A DNA stretch of 64,000 nt from positions 2,480,001-2,544,000 of the forward strand of contig NZ_CP108100.1 of NCBI RefSeq assembly GCF_036195045.1, written 5' to 3'. How positions within the stretch are numbered: position 1 is the first letter of the stretch; each line of letters begins with the position of its first letter. Below the pieces are notes generated by a model, which was not told the origin of the DNA, made no database searches, and saw nothing but the letters and a program-made list of their open reading frames with translations. Made by a program: the position numbers and the translations under genes. Positions 1 to 8,515 of this stretch are shown here, piece by piece. This DNA comes from Streptomyces sp. NBC_00236. GTDB lineage: Bacteria > Actinomycetota > Actinomycetes > Streptomycetales > Streptomycetaceae.

Positions 1-1280
1 TCCTCCTCGGGAGCCACCGGCTCCACCAGCACCGTGACGATCTTGTTCCGCCGGCCCGCGGGGGACTCCGCGGTCAGCCGCAGCCGGCGCCCGTCCGGGA
101 GCTCGACCTCGGACGAGGCGCCCGCGATCGGTACCCGCCCCAGGGCCTTCGCGAGCAGCCCGCCGACGGTCTCCACGTCCTCGTCGTCGAACTCGTCGAG
201 GCCGAACAGCTCGCCGAGGTCGCCGATGTCCAGCCGGGCGGTCACCCGGAAGCAGCCGTCGACCAGTGGCTCGACCGGCGGGAGCTCCCGGTCGTACTCG
301 TCGGTGATCTCGCCGACGATCTCCTCCAGGATGTCCTCGATGGTGACGATGCCCGCCGTGCCGCCGTACTCGTCGATGACGACGGCGACGTGGCTGCGGT
401 CCTGCTGCATCTCCCTCAGCAGGTCACCGGCGTTCTTCGTGTCGGGCACGAACGCCGCCGGGCGCATCGCCGTGGAGACCAGATCGGCCTCCGAGTCCCG
501 GTTGATGTGCGTCTTGCGGACCAGGTCCTTGAGGTAGACGATCCCGACGATGTCGTCCTCGTTCTCCCCGGTGACGGGGATCCGCGAGAAACCGGAACGC
601 AGCGCCAGGGTCAGCGCCTGCCGGATCGTCTTGTAGCGCTCGATGCAGACCAGGTCGGTCCGCGGCACCATCACCTCGCGCACGAGCGTGTCGCCGAGCT
701 CGAAGACGGAGTGCACCATGCGGCGCTCCTCGTCCTCGATCAACGACTCCTGTTCGGCGAGGTCGACCATCGCCCGCAGTTCGGCCTCGCTGGCGAACGG
801 TCCCTTGCGGAACCCCTTGCCGGGTGTCAGCGCGTTGCCGATGAGGATCAGCAGCTGCGGGATCGGCCCCATGATCCTGGCCAGCGGCAGCAGCACGTAC
901 GCCGCCGCCGTGGCCGTGTTCAGCGGGTGCTGGCGGCCGATGGTGCGGGGCGAGACACCGATGGCGACGTAGGAGACGAGGACCATCACACCCATGGCGA
1001 CGGCCAGTGCCTCCCAGGTCTCGGGGAACTCCTTGAGGCAGGCGTACGTGACGAGCACCCCGGCCGCCATCTCGCAGGCGACCCGCACCAGCAGGGCGAC
1101 GTTGAGATAGCGCGTCGGATCGGCCGCGACCTGTTCCAGCTTGTCGCTGCCGCGCCGCCCCGAGCGGACCGCCTCGGCCGCCCGGAAGCTCGACGTACGC
1201 GCGATCCCGGCCTCGGCGCAGGCCGCCAGCCAGCCGACGACGACCAGCAGGACGACCCCGAAGACGAGAGGCAGGCTCAC
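1..1280 (-). CDS. CNNM/HlyC (CorC-like) transporter, CBS-pair, 3' end outside window
   Basis: Membrane protein of the CNNM/HlyC/CorC group, whose members are linked to magnesium and cobalt efflux. Translation from a GTG at 1280 gives about 426 residues with no stop before the left edge. The order is an N-terminal hydrophobic CNNM (DUF21) region (to about residue 180), a CBS pair (containing SRIPVTGE and [11 protein letters not shown]), then a CorC_HlyC domain ([12 protein letters not shown]). The start overlaps the ybeY stop (GTGA), so the two are translationally coupled. The next gene upstream in the operon is phoH-like; this ybeY-hemolysin-like order is typical of actinobacteria. The transported ion is inferred from the family only. 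Confidence 0.9.
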   Translation of the reverse strand, partial: MSLPLVFGVVLLVVVGWLAACAEAGIARTSSFRAAEAVRSGRRGSDKLEQVAADPTRYLNVALLVRVACEMAAGVLVTYACLKEFPETWEALAVAMGVMVLVSYVAIGVSPRTIGRQHPLNTATAAAYVLLPLARIMGPIPQLLILIGNALTPGKGFRKGPFASEAELRAMVDLAEQESLIEDEERRMVHSVFELGDTLVREVMVPRTDLVCIERYKTIRQALTLALRSGFSRIPVTGENEDDIVGIVYLKDLVRKTHINRDSEADLVSTAMRPAAFVPDTKNAGDLLREMQQDRSHVAVVIDEYGGTAGIVTIEDILEEIVGEITDEYDRELPPVEPLVDGCFRVTARLDIGDLGELFGLDEFDDEDVETVGGLLAKALGRVPIAGASSEVELPDGRRLRLTAESPAGRRNKIVTVLVEPVAPEE

Positions 1281-1774
1281 GAGACGGTGGGTGCGGGGGA
1301 CGGACCGGTGAGCCCGTGCTCGCCGCGCCAGCCGTCCACGATCGCCGCCTGGAGACCGAACATCTCGGCCTTCTCGTCGGGCTCCTCGTGGTCGTAACCG
1401 AGCAGGTGCAGCACCCCGTGGACGGTGAGGAGCTGGAGCTCCTCGTCCATGGAGTGCTGCGTCTCGGCGTCCTCGCCCTGCTTCTTGGCGACCTCGGGGC
1501 AGAGCACGATGTCACCGAGGAGCCCCTGCGGGGGCTCCTCGTCGTCCTTGGCCGGCGGACGCAGTTCGTCCATCGGGAAGGACATGACGTCCGTCGGGCC
1601 CGGCAGGTCCATCCACTGGATGTGGAGCTGTTCCATGGCGGCGGTGTCCACCACGATCACCGAGAGTTCGGAGAGCGGGTGGATCCTCATCCGCGCGAGT
1701 GCGTAGCGGGCGATATCGAGGATCGCCTGCTCGTCGACCTCGGTTCCGGACTCGTTGTTGACGTCGATCGACAT
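1277..1774 (-). CDS. ybeY: YbeY endoribonuclease / 16S rRNA maturation factor
   Basis: Single-domain UPF0054 metalloprotein of 165 residues, the usual length. The zinc motif is visible as [11 protein letters not shown], with His119, His123 and His129 as ligands. The family processes the 16S rRNA 3' end and takes part in ribosome quality control in the cytoplasm. It lies 9 bp downstream of the phoH-like gene and overlaps the CBS transporter start by 4 bp, so it is the middle gene of a tightly packed operon. The acidic stretch around residues 76-82 (KDDEEPPQ) is a linker typical of actinobacterial members. Confidence 0.95.
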   Translation of the reverse strand: MSIDVNNESGTEVDEQAILDIARYALARMRIHPLSELSVIVVDTAAMEQLHIQWMDLPGPTDVMSFPMDELRPPAKDDEEPPQGLLGDIVLCPEVAKKQGEDAETQHSMDEELQLLTVHGVLHLLGYDHEEPDEKAEMFGLQAAIVDGWRGEHGLTGPSPAPTVS

Positions 1775-1783
1775 GGTGCGCTG

Positions 1784-2833
1784 CTACTGCTTCCCGTTGC
1801 GTCGGCCATGACCCTTGCCGGCCTGGCCGTCCTGGTCGCCCTGGCTGTCGTACTTCTCGTACGCGTCGACGATACGGCCGACCAGCTTGTGCCGGACGAC
1901 ATCCTGGGACGTGAGCCGGGAGAAGTGCACGTCGTCGATGCCGTCGAGGATGTCCTGCACCTGACGCAGACCGCTCTTGGTGCCGTTCGGGAGGTCGACC
2001 TGGGTGACGTCACCGGTCACGACGATCTTCGAGTCGAAGCCGAGCCGGGTCAGGAACATCTTCATCTGCTCGGCGCTGGTGTTCTGCGCCTCGTCCAGGA
2101 TGATGAACGCGTCGTTCAGCGTCCGTCCACGCATGTACGCCAGCGGCGCCACCTCGATCGTGCCCGCCGCCATCAGCCGCGGGATCGAGTCCGGGTCGAG
2201 CATGTCGTGCAGGGCGTCGTAGAGCGGGCGCAGATACGGGTCGATCTTGTCGAAGAGCGTGCCGGGCAGGAAGCCGAGCCGCTCACCGGCCTCGACCGCG
2301 GGGCGGGTCAGGATGATCCGGCTGACCTGCTTGGACTGCAGGGCCTGGACCGCCTTGGCCATGGCGAGGTACGTCTTGCCGGTACCGGCGGGGCCGATGC
2401 CGAAGACGATCGTGTGCTTGTCGATCGCGTCGACGTACCGCTTCTGGTTGAGCGTCTTGGGGCGGATCGTGCGGCCGCGGCTGGAGAGGATGTTCTGCGT
2501 GAGCACCTCGGCCGGCGTCTCGGTGCCGTCCGCCTTGCCGTTCTCGGTGGCCTTGAGCATCGCGATCGACCGTTCCACGGCGTCCTCCGTCATCGGCTGA
2601 CCGGTGCGGAGCACCAGCACCATCTCGTCGAACAGGCGCTGGATCAGGGCGATGTCCGCCGTGTCGCCCGTCGCGTTTATGTCATTGCCCCGGACGTGGA
2701 TATCGGCCGCCGGGAACGCCGCTTCGATCACGCGCAGCAGCGAGTCGCCCGCTCCCAGCAGCATCACCATCGGGTGAGCGGCCGGAATGCTGATGTGGGC
2801 TCGCGCCTGCGGCTGTGTGGGTGTCTGAGTCAT
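1784..2833 (-). CDS. PhoH-like ATPase
   Basis: PhoH-family P-loop ATPase of 349 residues. The Walker A GPAGTGKT lies near residue 147, with a Walker B-like region (IILDEAQNTS) further on. A KH-like N-terminal segment precedes the ATPase, as in PhoL-type proteins. An in-frame ATG lies 24 bp further upstream, but its GGGAGG is only one base away. The ATG at 2833 has GAGGG about 8 nt upstream and the usual MTQTPTQ start, so I chose it. The family pairs genomically with YbeY and is thought to act in RNA metabolism; the exact substrate is not established. Confidence 0.93.
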   Translation of the reverse strand: MTQTPTQPQARAHISIPAAHPMVMLLGAGDSLLRVIEAAFPAADIHVRGNDINATGDTADIALIQRLFDEMVLVLRTGQPMTEDAVERSIAMLKATENGKADGTETPAEVLTQNILSSRGRTIRPKTLNQKRYVDAIDKHTIVFGIGPAGTGKTYLAMAKAVQALQSKQVSRIILTRPAVEAGERLGFLPGTLFDKIDPYLRPLYDALHDMLDPDSIPRLMAAGTIEVAPLAYMRGRTLNDAFIILDEAQNTSAEQMKMFLTRLGFDSKIVVTGDVTQVDLPNGTKSGLRQVQDILDGIDDVHFSRLTSQDVVRHKLVGRIVDAYEKYDSQGDQDGQAGKGHGRRNGKQ

Positions 2834-2963
2834 GGGCCGGCCCTCGGGCCTGCACATACCTCCCGTTGCAGGGTTCTCGCTGCTCGAAAACCTCAGGTGT
2901 ACCCAGCCTACGACTCCGTACTGACAACACCAGGGGTTTTACCTGCCGGGAGCAGCCGCCCGG

Positions 2964-4073
2964 CTACGGACGGAAACCGATCGTCGGGACGGCCCGGCGC
3001 AGCGGCCAGGGGCGGGCGGAGGCGGGGAGCAGGTCCTGGAGGAAGGCGTACCGCTGGAGTGCGGCCGGGTCCTGACCGCTGAGGGTGCGGATCCGCTGCC
3101 ACCAGGCGGCGATCTCCGCCCAGCCGGGGGCCGAGAGCGAGCCGCCGAACTCCTGGACGGAGAGGGCGGCGGTGAGGCCGGCGAAGGCGAGGCGGTCGGC
3201 GAGGGGCCAGTTGGCGAGGGTTCCGGTGACGAAGCCGGCGACGAAGACGTCGCCCGCACCGGTCGGGTCCAGCGCCTCGACGGCGATCGCGGGGACCTCG
3301 GCGGTGGTCCCGGTGGCCGCGTCGACCGCGTACGCACCCTCGGCGCCGAGGGTGACGACGGCGAGCGGGACCCGTTCGGCGAGCGCGTGTGCGGCGGCGC
3401 GGGGGCAGTCCGTGCGGGTGTAGCGCATGGCCTCCTCGGCGTTGGGGAGGAAGGCCTGGCAGTGCTCCAGGTCGGTCAGGCCGTCGAGGTCCCAGCGGCC
3501 GGTCTCGTCCCAGCCGACATCGGCGAAGACCAGGGCGCCCCGGTGGGCCGCCGTGGCGACCCAGGGTTCGCTGCGGCCGGGCGCGAGCGAGGCGATGGCG
3601 GCGCGGGACCGGGGCGGGCACCTGGGTGAGGCGGCGGGGGCCCCGGGGGGTGCGAACGCGGGCGGGGGCGGGGCCTCGTGGCCGTGCGAGACCATCGTCC
3701 GCTCGCCTTCGTACGCCATCGAGACGGTCACCGGGGAGTGCCAGCCGCGCACGGTGTGCGAGAGGGACAGGTCGATGCCCTCGCCCTGTTCGAGGGCGTC
3801 CCAGCAGTACTCGCCGTAGTGGTCGTCGCCGAACGCCGCGGCGAGTGAGGTGTGGAGGCCGAGGCGGGCGAGCGCGGTGGCCATGTTGGCGACCCCGCCG
3901 GGGCTGGATCCCATGCCGCGGGCCCAGGACTCGGTGCCGCGCACCGGGGCGCTGTCCAGGCCGGTGAAGATGATGTCGAGGAAGACCGTGCCGGTGAGGA
4001 AGACGTCGCAGTCGGGGTCCTGCGGGGCGCGCAGCCCGTCCAGCGGGTCGATGTCCGGCATGTCAGCGCTCAC
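2964..4073 (-). CDS. PfkB-family carbohydrate kinase
   Basis: Ribokinase-like sugar kinase, 369 residues. The C-terminal PfkB signature DPTGAGDVFVAGF carries the catalytic Asp and anion hole, and an N-terminal GGVANMATALARLG matches the substrate-binding signature. The GTG at 4073 is preferred over the ATG at 4061 because GGGGAG sits 6 nt upstream of it. A proline/alanine-rich insert (PPPPAFAPPGAPAASP) lies near mid-protein and is poor in recognisable structure. The sugar substrate cannot be told from sequence. The gene is divergent from the MFS permease and separated from phoH by about 130 bp. Confidence 0.88.
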   Translation of the reverse strand: MSADMPDIDPLDGLRAPQDPDCDVFLTGTVFLDIIFTGLDSAPVRGTESWARGMGSSPGGVANMATALARLGLHTSLAAAFGDDHYGEYCWDALEQGEGIDLSLSHTVRGWHSPVTVSMAYEGERTMVSHGHEAPPPPAFAPPGAPAASPRCPPRSRAAIASLAPGRSEPWVATAAHRGALVFADVGWDETGRWDLDGLTDLEHCQAFLPNAEEAMRYTRTDCPRAAAHALAERVPLAVVTLGAEGAYAVDAATGTTAEVPAIAVEALDPTGAGDVFVAGFVTGTLANWPLADRLAFAGLTAALSVQEFGGSLSAPGWAEIAAWWQRIRTLSGQDPAALQRYAFLQDLLPASARPWPLRRAVPTIGFRP

Positions 4074-4397
4074 CTTGCACTCCCCGGTCGTGGCGGTTGC
4101 GGCCAGTGTGCCCGATTCCCGCCCGTGGGTGCGGGGCCCGCGCCGAAGCCTGCGTAGACGGACGCTGACCTGCATAAACATGCGCTGTTACCCGCATAGA
4201 AACACGGCAAACGCATAAGTGACTCAGATCACAGCGGGGCGACTTTCCGTCGGCCCGGAGCACTTGATACAAATTGGCCCGCGACCACCGTTGGCGACAT
4301 GACCGACGAGTGTGCCGATTCCCCGCATTTCTCGCATTCCCGCATTGCCCCCTCTGCCTTTCTCTCCGCCTCCTCTGGCATGTCTTCAGGAACGCCC

Positions 4398-5753
4398 ATG
4401 TCCTCGCGCCCTCGCGCCGCGTGGCCTCTGGTTGCCGTGTTCACCGCCGGTTACCTCGCCGCCTATCTGCTCCCCACCATCGTGGGACGGCTCTCCGTCT
4501 ATCTGGGTCTCAGCACGGCCGAGGCCGGTCTGGTCGGCAGCGCCCTGCTGCTGAGTTCGGCCTCGGCCGGCTTCTGCCTGGCGGGCCGCGTGGAGACGTA
4601 CGGGCCGCGCAGACCGGCACGGATCGGGCTGGTGCTGGCCGTGCTGGGGTACGGCTGCGCCGCGCTGGCGGGTTCCGTGCCGCTGGTGGTCCTGGGTGCC
4701 GTGGTCGGCGGCTTCGGTTCCGGTACGGCGACCGCGGTGGCCGCGGCGGGCATCGCCGCCCAGCGCGATCCGCACCGGACGTCGTCCCTGGGGCTGCTGA
4801 GCGTCTCGGCGACCGCGGGCGCCCTGTATCTGACGATCCCGCACCTGGGCGGCGGCCACCGGCTGCCGTTCGCGTCGATCGCCCTGGTCGCGCTGCTCGT
4901 CTGGCCGGCCACCTCCCGGCTCGGCAACCCCGTCCCGGCCGGTCCGGCCGTCCCCGCGTCGGGGCGGCTGCCGCACCGCCGTTCGGGCCTGGTGCTGGCG
5001 GGCGGCATGCTCGTCTGGTCGATGGCGCAGAACGCGCTGTGGGGCGTCAGCAGCCGCATCGGCGTGGACCAGGTCGGCCTCTCCGAGGTCACCATCGGGG
5101 CGGTGTTCGCCGCCGCGCTGGGCGCCGGGCTGCTCGGCGTCATGGGCGCCGGGGTGCTGGGGGCCCGGCTCGGGCGGGCGGTGCCGATCGGCCTGGGCAC
5201 CGTGATCATCGCGGCGAGCATCGTGCTCAGTTCGTCGGCCGGGGACCTCGGTTCGTTCGCGACCGGCGAGATCCTGTGGAACACCGTGTATCCGGTGGTC
5301 CTGTCGTATCTGATCGGCCTGGCCGCGTCCCTGGACGTGCGCGGCCGCTGGGCGGTCCTGGCGGGCTCGGCCTCGTCGGTCGGCGTGGCCTGCGGTCCGG
5401 TGCTCGGCAGTGTGCTGTCCGAGGGGGCCGGCTTCCCGGTCATGGGGATGATCCTGGGCGCCGTGACCCTGCTCGTCGCGGTTCCGGTGACGGCGGTGGC
5501 CCTACACACCGGTGGCCGTCCGCTGGTGCCGGGCTCGGTGCGCCGCAGGGGCGGCGCTCCGGCGGCCCTGCTCGCGGTCACCACCGGTGCGGTGCCCGGG
5601 GCGGTGCCGAAGCTGGGCGCGCCCGAGCAGGCCGTCACGGAGATCAGCCTGCCCGCGCTGCGCCGCAGGCGCCTGGTCAGGAGCGCCTTCCGGACGGCCG
5701 GCCCGTCGGGCGGCGGTCAGTCGAACGCGTACGCCTCGACCTCCGACAGGTAG
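4398..5753 (+). CDS. MFS transporter
   Basis: Major facilitator permease of about 451 residues with roughly 12 hydrophobic segments, the first beginning at AAWPLVAVFTAGYLAAYLL. The ATG at 4398 has AGGA 6 nt upstream and begins just before the first membrane span. The in-frame ATGs at 4299 and 4380 would add a polar leader without a good ribosome site. The C-terminal roughly 80 residues form a basic, proline/alanine-rich tail. The last 37 bp overlap the 3' end of the convergent adenosine deaminase gene. No substrate motif was recognised. Confidence 0.85.
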   Translation: MSSRPRAAWPLVAVFTAGYLAAYLLPTIVGRLSVYLGLSTAEAGLVGSALLLSSASAGFCLAGRVETYGPRRPARIGLVLAVLGYGCAALAGSVPLVVLGAVVGGFGSGTATAVAAAGIAAQRDPHRTSSLGLLSVSATAGALYLTIPHLGGGHRLPFASIALVALLVWPATSRLGNPVPAGPAVPASGRLPHRRSGLVLAGGMLVWSMAQNALWGVSSRIGVDQVGLSEVTIGAVFAAALGAGLLGVMGAGVLGARLGRAVPIGLGTVIIAASIVLSSSAGDLGSFATGEILWNTVYPVVLSYLIGLAASLDVRGRWAVLAGSASSVGVACGPVLGSVLSEGAGFPVMGMILGAVTLLVAVPVTAVALHTGGRPLVPGSVRRRGGAPAALLAVTTGAVPGAVPKLGAPEQAVTEISLPALRRRRLVRSAFRTAGPSGGGQSNAYASTSDR

Positions 5754-6709
5754 CGCGCCCTGCGCTCCTCGTCGTGGTCGAGGAAGGCCGCCTCGAAGGA
5801 GTTGCGCGCCAGGGTGCGCAGCTGCTCGCGCTCCAGGCCGAGCGCCTCGTGGACGGCGTGGAAGGTGTCCCCGACGTACCCGCCGAAGTAGGCGGGGTCG
5901 TCGGAGTTCACCGTGCAGAGCAGCCCGGCGTCCATCATGGCCCGCAGCGGGTGCTCCTCCAGGGTGTCGATGGCGCGCAGCCGTACGTTGGACAGCGGGC
6001 AGAGGGTGAGCGGCACCCGGTCGGCGACCAGCCGCTTCACCAGCTCCGGGTCCTCCATGCAGCGCAGCCCGTGGTCGATGCGCTCCACGCCGAGCACGTC
6101 GAGCGCCTCGGTGATGTACGCGGGCGGGCCCTCCTCGCCGGCGTGGGCGACCTTGCGCAGTCCGAGCGCCTCTGCGGCCGCGTACACCTCGCGGAACTTG
6201 GCGGGCGGGTGGCCGACCTCGGCGGAGTCCAGGCCGACGGCGCTGATCCGGTGCAGGTGCGGCTTGGCTGCCTCCAGGGTCTCCAGCGCCGATTCGGCGG
6301 ACTGGTCGCGCAGGAAGCACATGATCAGCTGGGTGGAGATGCCGTGCTTCTCCTCGCTGCGTTCCAGCGCCCGGCCGAGTCCCTCGACGACGGTGCCGAT
6401 GGCAACGCCCCGGGCCGTGTGCGCCTGCGGGTCGAAGAAGATCTCCGCGTGGCGCACGCCCTGGGCGGCGGCGCGCGCGAGGTAGGCGTCGGCGAGGTCG
6501 GTGAAGTCGTCCTCGGTCCGCAGCACCGCCATCAGCGCGTAGTACAGGTTCAGGAAGCTCTGCAGATCGTCGAAGAGGTAGGCGGTGCGCAGTTCCTCGG
6601 TGTCCGCGTAGGGCAGTCGCACGCCGTTGCGCGCGGCGAGTGCGAAGGCCAGCTCGGGTTCGAGGGTTCCTTCGATGTGGAGGTGGAGTTCGGCCTTGGG
6701 GAGGTGCAC
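5717..6709 (-). CDS. Adenosine deaminase
   Basis: Zinc-dependent adenosine/adenine deaminase superfamily protein, about 330 residues. It has the N-terminal metal motif HLH (residues 9-11 in PKAELHLHIEGT), the catalytic HAGE region (KVAHAGEEG) and the C-terminal SDDP. It converts adenosine to inosine in purine salvage. The start is uncertain: GTG at 6709 is the only usual start codon near the conserved N-terminus, and its upstream AAGTGAG is only a weak ribosome site. It begins 38 bp after the RNase Z stop and probably shares its transcript. It overlaps the MFS gene tail to tail. Confidence 0.9.
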   Translation of the reverse strand: MHLPKAELHLHIEGTLEPELAFALAARNGVRLPYADTEELRTAYLFDDLQSFLNLYYALMAVLRTEDDFTDLADAYLARAAAQGVRHAEIFFDPQAHTARGVAIGTVVEGLGRALERSEEKHGISTQLIMCFLRDQSAESALETLEAAKPHLHRISAVGLDSAEVGHPPAKFREVYAAAEALGLRKVAHAGEEGPPAYITEALDVLGVERIDHGLRCMEDPELVKRLVADRVPLTLCPLSNVRLRAIDTLEEHPLRAMMDAGLLCTVNSDDPAYFGGYVGDTFHAVHEALGLEREQLRTLARNSFEAAFLDHDEERRARYLSEVEAYAFD

Positions 6710-6747
6710 GGGTTTCTCACTTACGCAGGTGGTGCTGTTGTCGGGTG

Positions 6748-7656
6748 TTACGGGTGACGGCTCGGTACCGGGACCCTCATCAGGTCCTGGGCGACGGTCA
6801 GTTCGCCGTCGAATCCGGCCGCCCGGGCCTGGGCCCCGAAGGCCTCCGGGTCCGGGTAGCGCTGGGAGAAGTGCGTGAGCACGAGGTGCCGTACGCCTGC
6901 CTCCCGCGCGGCCCGGGCCGCCTGGCCGGCGGTCAGGTGGCCGTGGTCGGTGGCCAGTTTCTCGTCCTCGTCGAGGAAGGTCGACTCGATGACCAGCATG
7001 TCGCACCCCTCGGCGAGTGCGTACACGCCGTCGCACAGCCTGGTGTCCATGATGAACGCGAACCGCTGTCCGCGCCTGCGCTCGGAGACGTCGTCGAGGG
7101 TGACGCCGCCGAGGGTGCCCTCGCGCTGGAGCCGGCCGACGTCCGGTCCGGCGATGCCGTGCTCGGCGAGCCTCGCGGGCAGCATGCGCCGCCCGTCGGG
7201 CTCGACCAGCCGGTAGCCGTACGACTCGACGGGGTGCGAGAGCTTGTGGCTGCTGAGGGTGTACGTGTCCGTGGTGGCCAGCGGCCCGTCGGCGGCGACC
7301 GGGGCCTCGGTCAGCTCGACGGACTCGCGGTAGGCGGTGGCGTACCGGAGCCGTTCGAAGAAGTGCTGTCCGCTCGCCGGGTAGTGGGCGGTGACGGGGT
7401 GCGGGACCTGGTCGAGGTTGATCCGCTGGATCACCCCGGCCAGGCCGAGCGAGTGGTCGCCGTGGAAGTGCGTGACGCAGATCCGGTCGATGTCGTGCGC
7501 GGCCACGCCGGCCCGCAACATCTGGCGCTGGGTGCCCTCACCGGGGTCGAAGAGGATGCCCTCGCCGTCCCAGCGAAGCAGGTAGCCGTTGTGGTTGCGG
7601 TGCCGGGTCGGGACCTGGCTGGCGGTTCCGAGGACGACGAGTTCGCGTACGGACAC
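6748..7656 (-). CDS. rnz: Ribonuclease Z-like metallo-beta-lactamase fold protein
   Basis: MBL-fold nuclease of 302 residues, the length of bacterial RNase Z. The hallmark [11 protein letters not shown] gives ligands His63, His65, Asp67 and His68. A second His/Asp set ([22 protein letters not shown]) follows. RNase Z trims the 3' trailer of tRNA precursors that lack an encoded CCA. GTG at 7656 starts the conserved [12 protein letters not shown] strand. The gene sits 10 bp downstream of the HIT protein, so the order is HIT-rnz-deaminase on one transcript. Confidence 0.92.
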   Translation of the reverse strand: MSVRELVVLGTASQVPTRHRNHNGYLLRWDGEGILFDPGEGTQRQMLRAGVAAHDIDRICVTHFHGDHSLGLAGVIQRINLDQVPHPVTAHYPASGQHFFERLRYATAYRESVELTEAPVAADGPLATTDTYTLSSHKLSHPVESYGYRLVEPDGRRMLPARLAEHGIAGPDVGRLQREGTLGGVTLDDVSERRRGQRFAFIMDTRLCDGVYALAEGCDMLVIESTFLDEDEKLATDHGHLTAGQAARAAREAGVRHLVLTHFSQRYPDPEAFGAQARAAGFDGELTVAQDLMRVPVPSRHP

Positions 7657-7666
7657 GACCGGGCCC

Positions 7667-8026
7667 CTAGCCGGGGGGCCACTGGAGGCCGCGGCCGGCC
7701 AGGACGTGGGCGTGGGCGTGGAAGACCGTCTGCCCGGCTCCGGCGCCGGTGTTGAACACGACCCGGTACCCGGTCCCGTCCACCTTCTCGTCGGCGGCGA
7801 CCTGTCCGGCCTCCCGCAGCACGTCGGCGAGGATCTGCGGCTCGGCGGTGGCGAGGGACGCGGCGTCGGGGTGGTGGACGCGGGGGATGACCAGGACGTG
7901 GGTGGGGGCCTGGGGGTTGATGTCGCGGAAGGCGACGGTGGTGTCGGTCTCCCGGACGATGGTGGCCGGGATCTCACCCGAGACGATCTTGCAGAACAGG
8001 CAGTCGGGCTGCGGTTCTCCTGCCAT
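7667..8026 (-). CDS. HIT-family nucleotide hydrolase/transferase
   Basis: HIT protein, 119 residues, full length for the HINT/PKCI branch. The nucleotide-binding triad HAHAHVL has His103, His105 and His107. CLFCKI near the N-terminus is the usual partial zinc-binding motif. HINT proteins hydrolyse AMP-linked phosphoramidates. The ATG at 8026 has GAGGAG 8 nt upstream, which rules out the longer reading through the repeat array. It is the first gene of the HIT-rnz-deaminase group. Confidence 0.93.
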   Translation of the reverse strand: MAGEPQPDCLFCKIVSGEIPATIVRETDTTVAFRDINPQAPTHVLVIPRVHHPDAASLATAEPQILADVLREAGQVAADEKVDGTGYRVVFNTGAGAGQTVFHAHAHVLAGRGLQWPPG

Positions 8027-8104
8027 GGGGTGCGCTCCTCTGTCTCGGTGATCCGTTACGGGGCAGCCTAGCGGGCGGGCCGGGCCGCCGGTGCGGGGCG
8101 CATT

Positions 8105-8440
8105 CGGGGGCGGAGCCCCACTTCCAGCCCCGCCGACGCTTGAGGCGCGGGGTCCGGAACGGAACCCCACTCCCAGCCCCGCCGGCGCTTGAGGCGCAGG
8201 GCCCGGGGCGGAGCCCCACTCCCAGCCCCGCGACGCTTGAGGCGCGGGGTCCGGGGCGGAGCCCCACCCCAGCCCCGCCGACGCTTGAAGCGCAGGGCCC
8301 GGGGCGGAGCCCCACTTCCAGCCCCGCCGGCGCTTGAGGCGCGGGGTCCGGGGCGGAGCCCCACTCCCAGCCCCGCCGGCGCTTGAGGCGCAGGGCCCGG
8401 GGCGGAGCCCCGGTTGCGGGAAGGGGCGGGTAGGGGAACA
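8105..8440. repeat. Tandem array of about six 49-bp palindromic GC-rich units
   Basis: Six imperfect units of 48-49 bp run from about 8105 to 8402. Each contains the self-complementary core GGGGCGGAGCCCC and a second arm CCCCGCCGGCGCTTGAGGCG. Units alternate between two endings (gcgcggggtcc and gcgcagggccc), suggesting that a 97-bp pair was the unit duplicated. The array ends in a distinct tail (gttgcgggaaggggcgggta) found again near 18,490. It fills most of the 489-bp gap between the S41 peptidase stop and the HIT start. No gene was seen in it. Confidence 0.85.
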
Positions 8441-8460
8441 GGCCCGCCGCAGGCGCCACC

Positions 8461-8515
8461 GCAGCACCCGCACCGGCACCGGCACCCGCACCCGCACCGA
8501 CCCCACCCCCCGGCC
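8461..8515. repeat. Short GCACCG-type simple repeat next to the S41 peptidase stop
   Basis: A run of six-base units (gcaccg, gcaccc) is repeated about seven times just downstream of the S41 peptidase stop codon. It may form by slippage; no coding or terminator structure was recognised. Confidence 0.5.

Noticed and set aside
8105..8440. CRISPR-like array
   Set aside because: The units abut each other with no distinct spacers and are internally palindromic; no cas genes are nearby.
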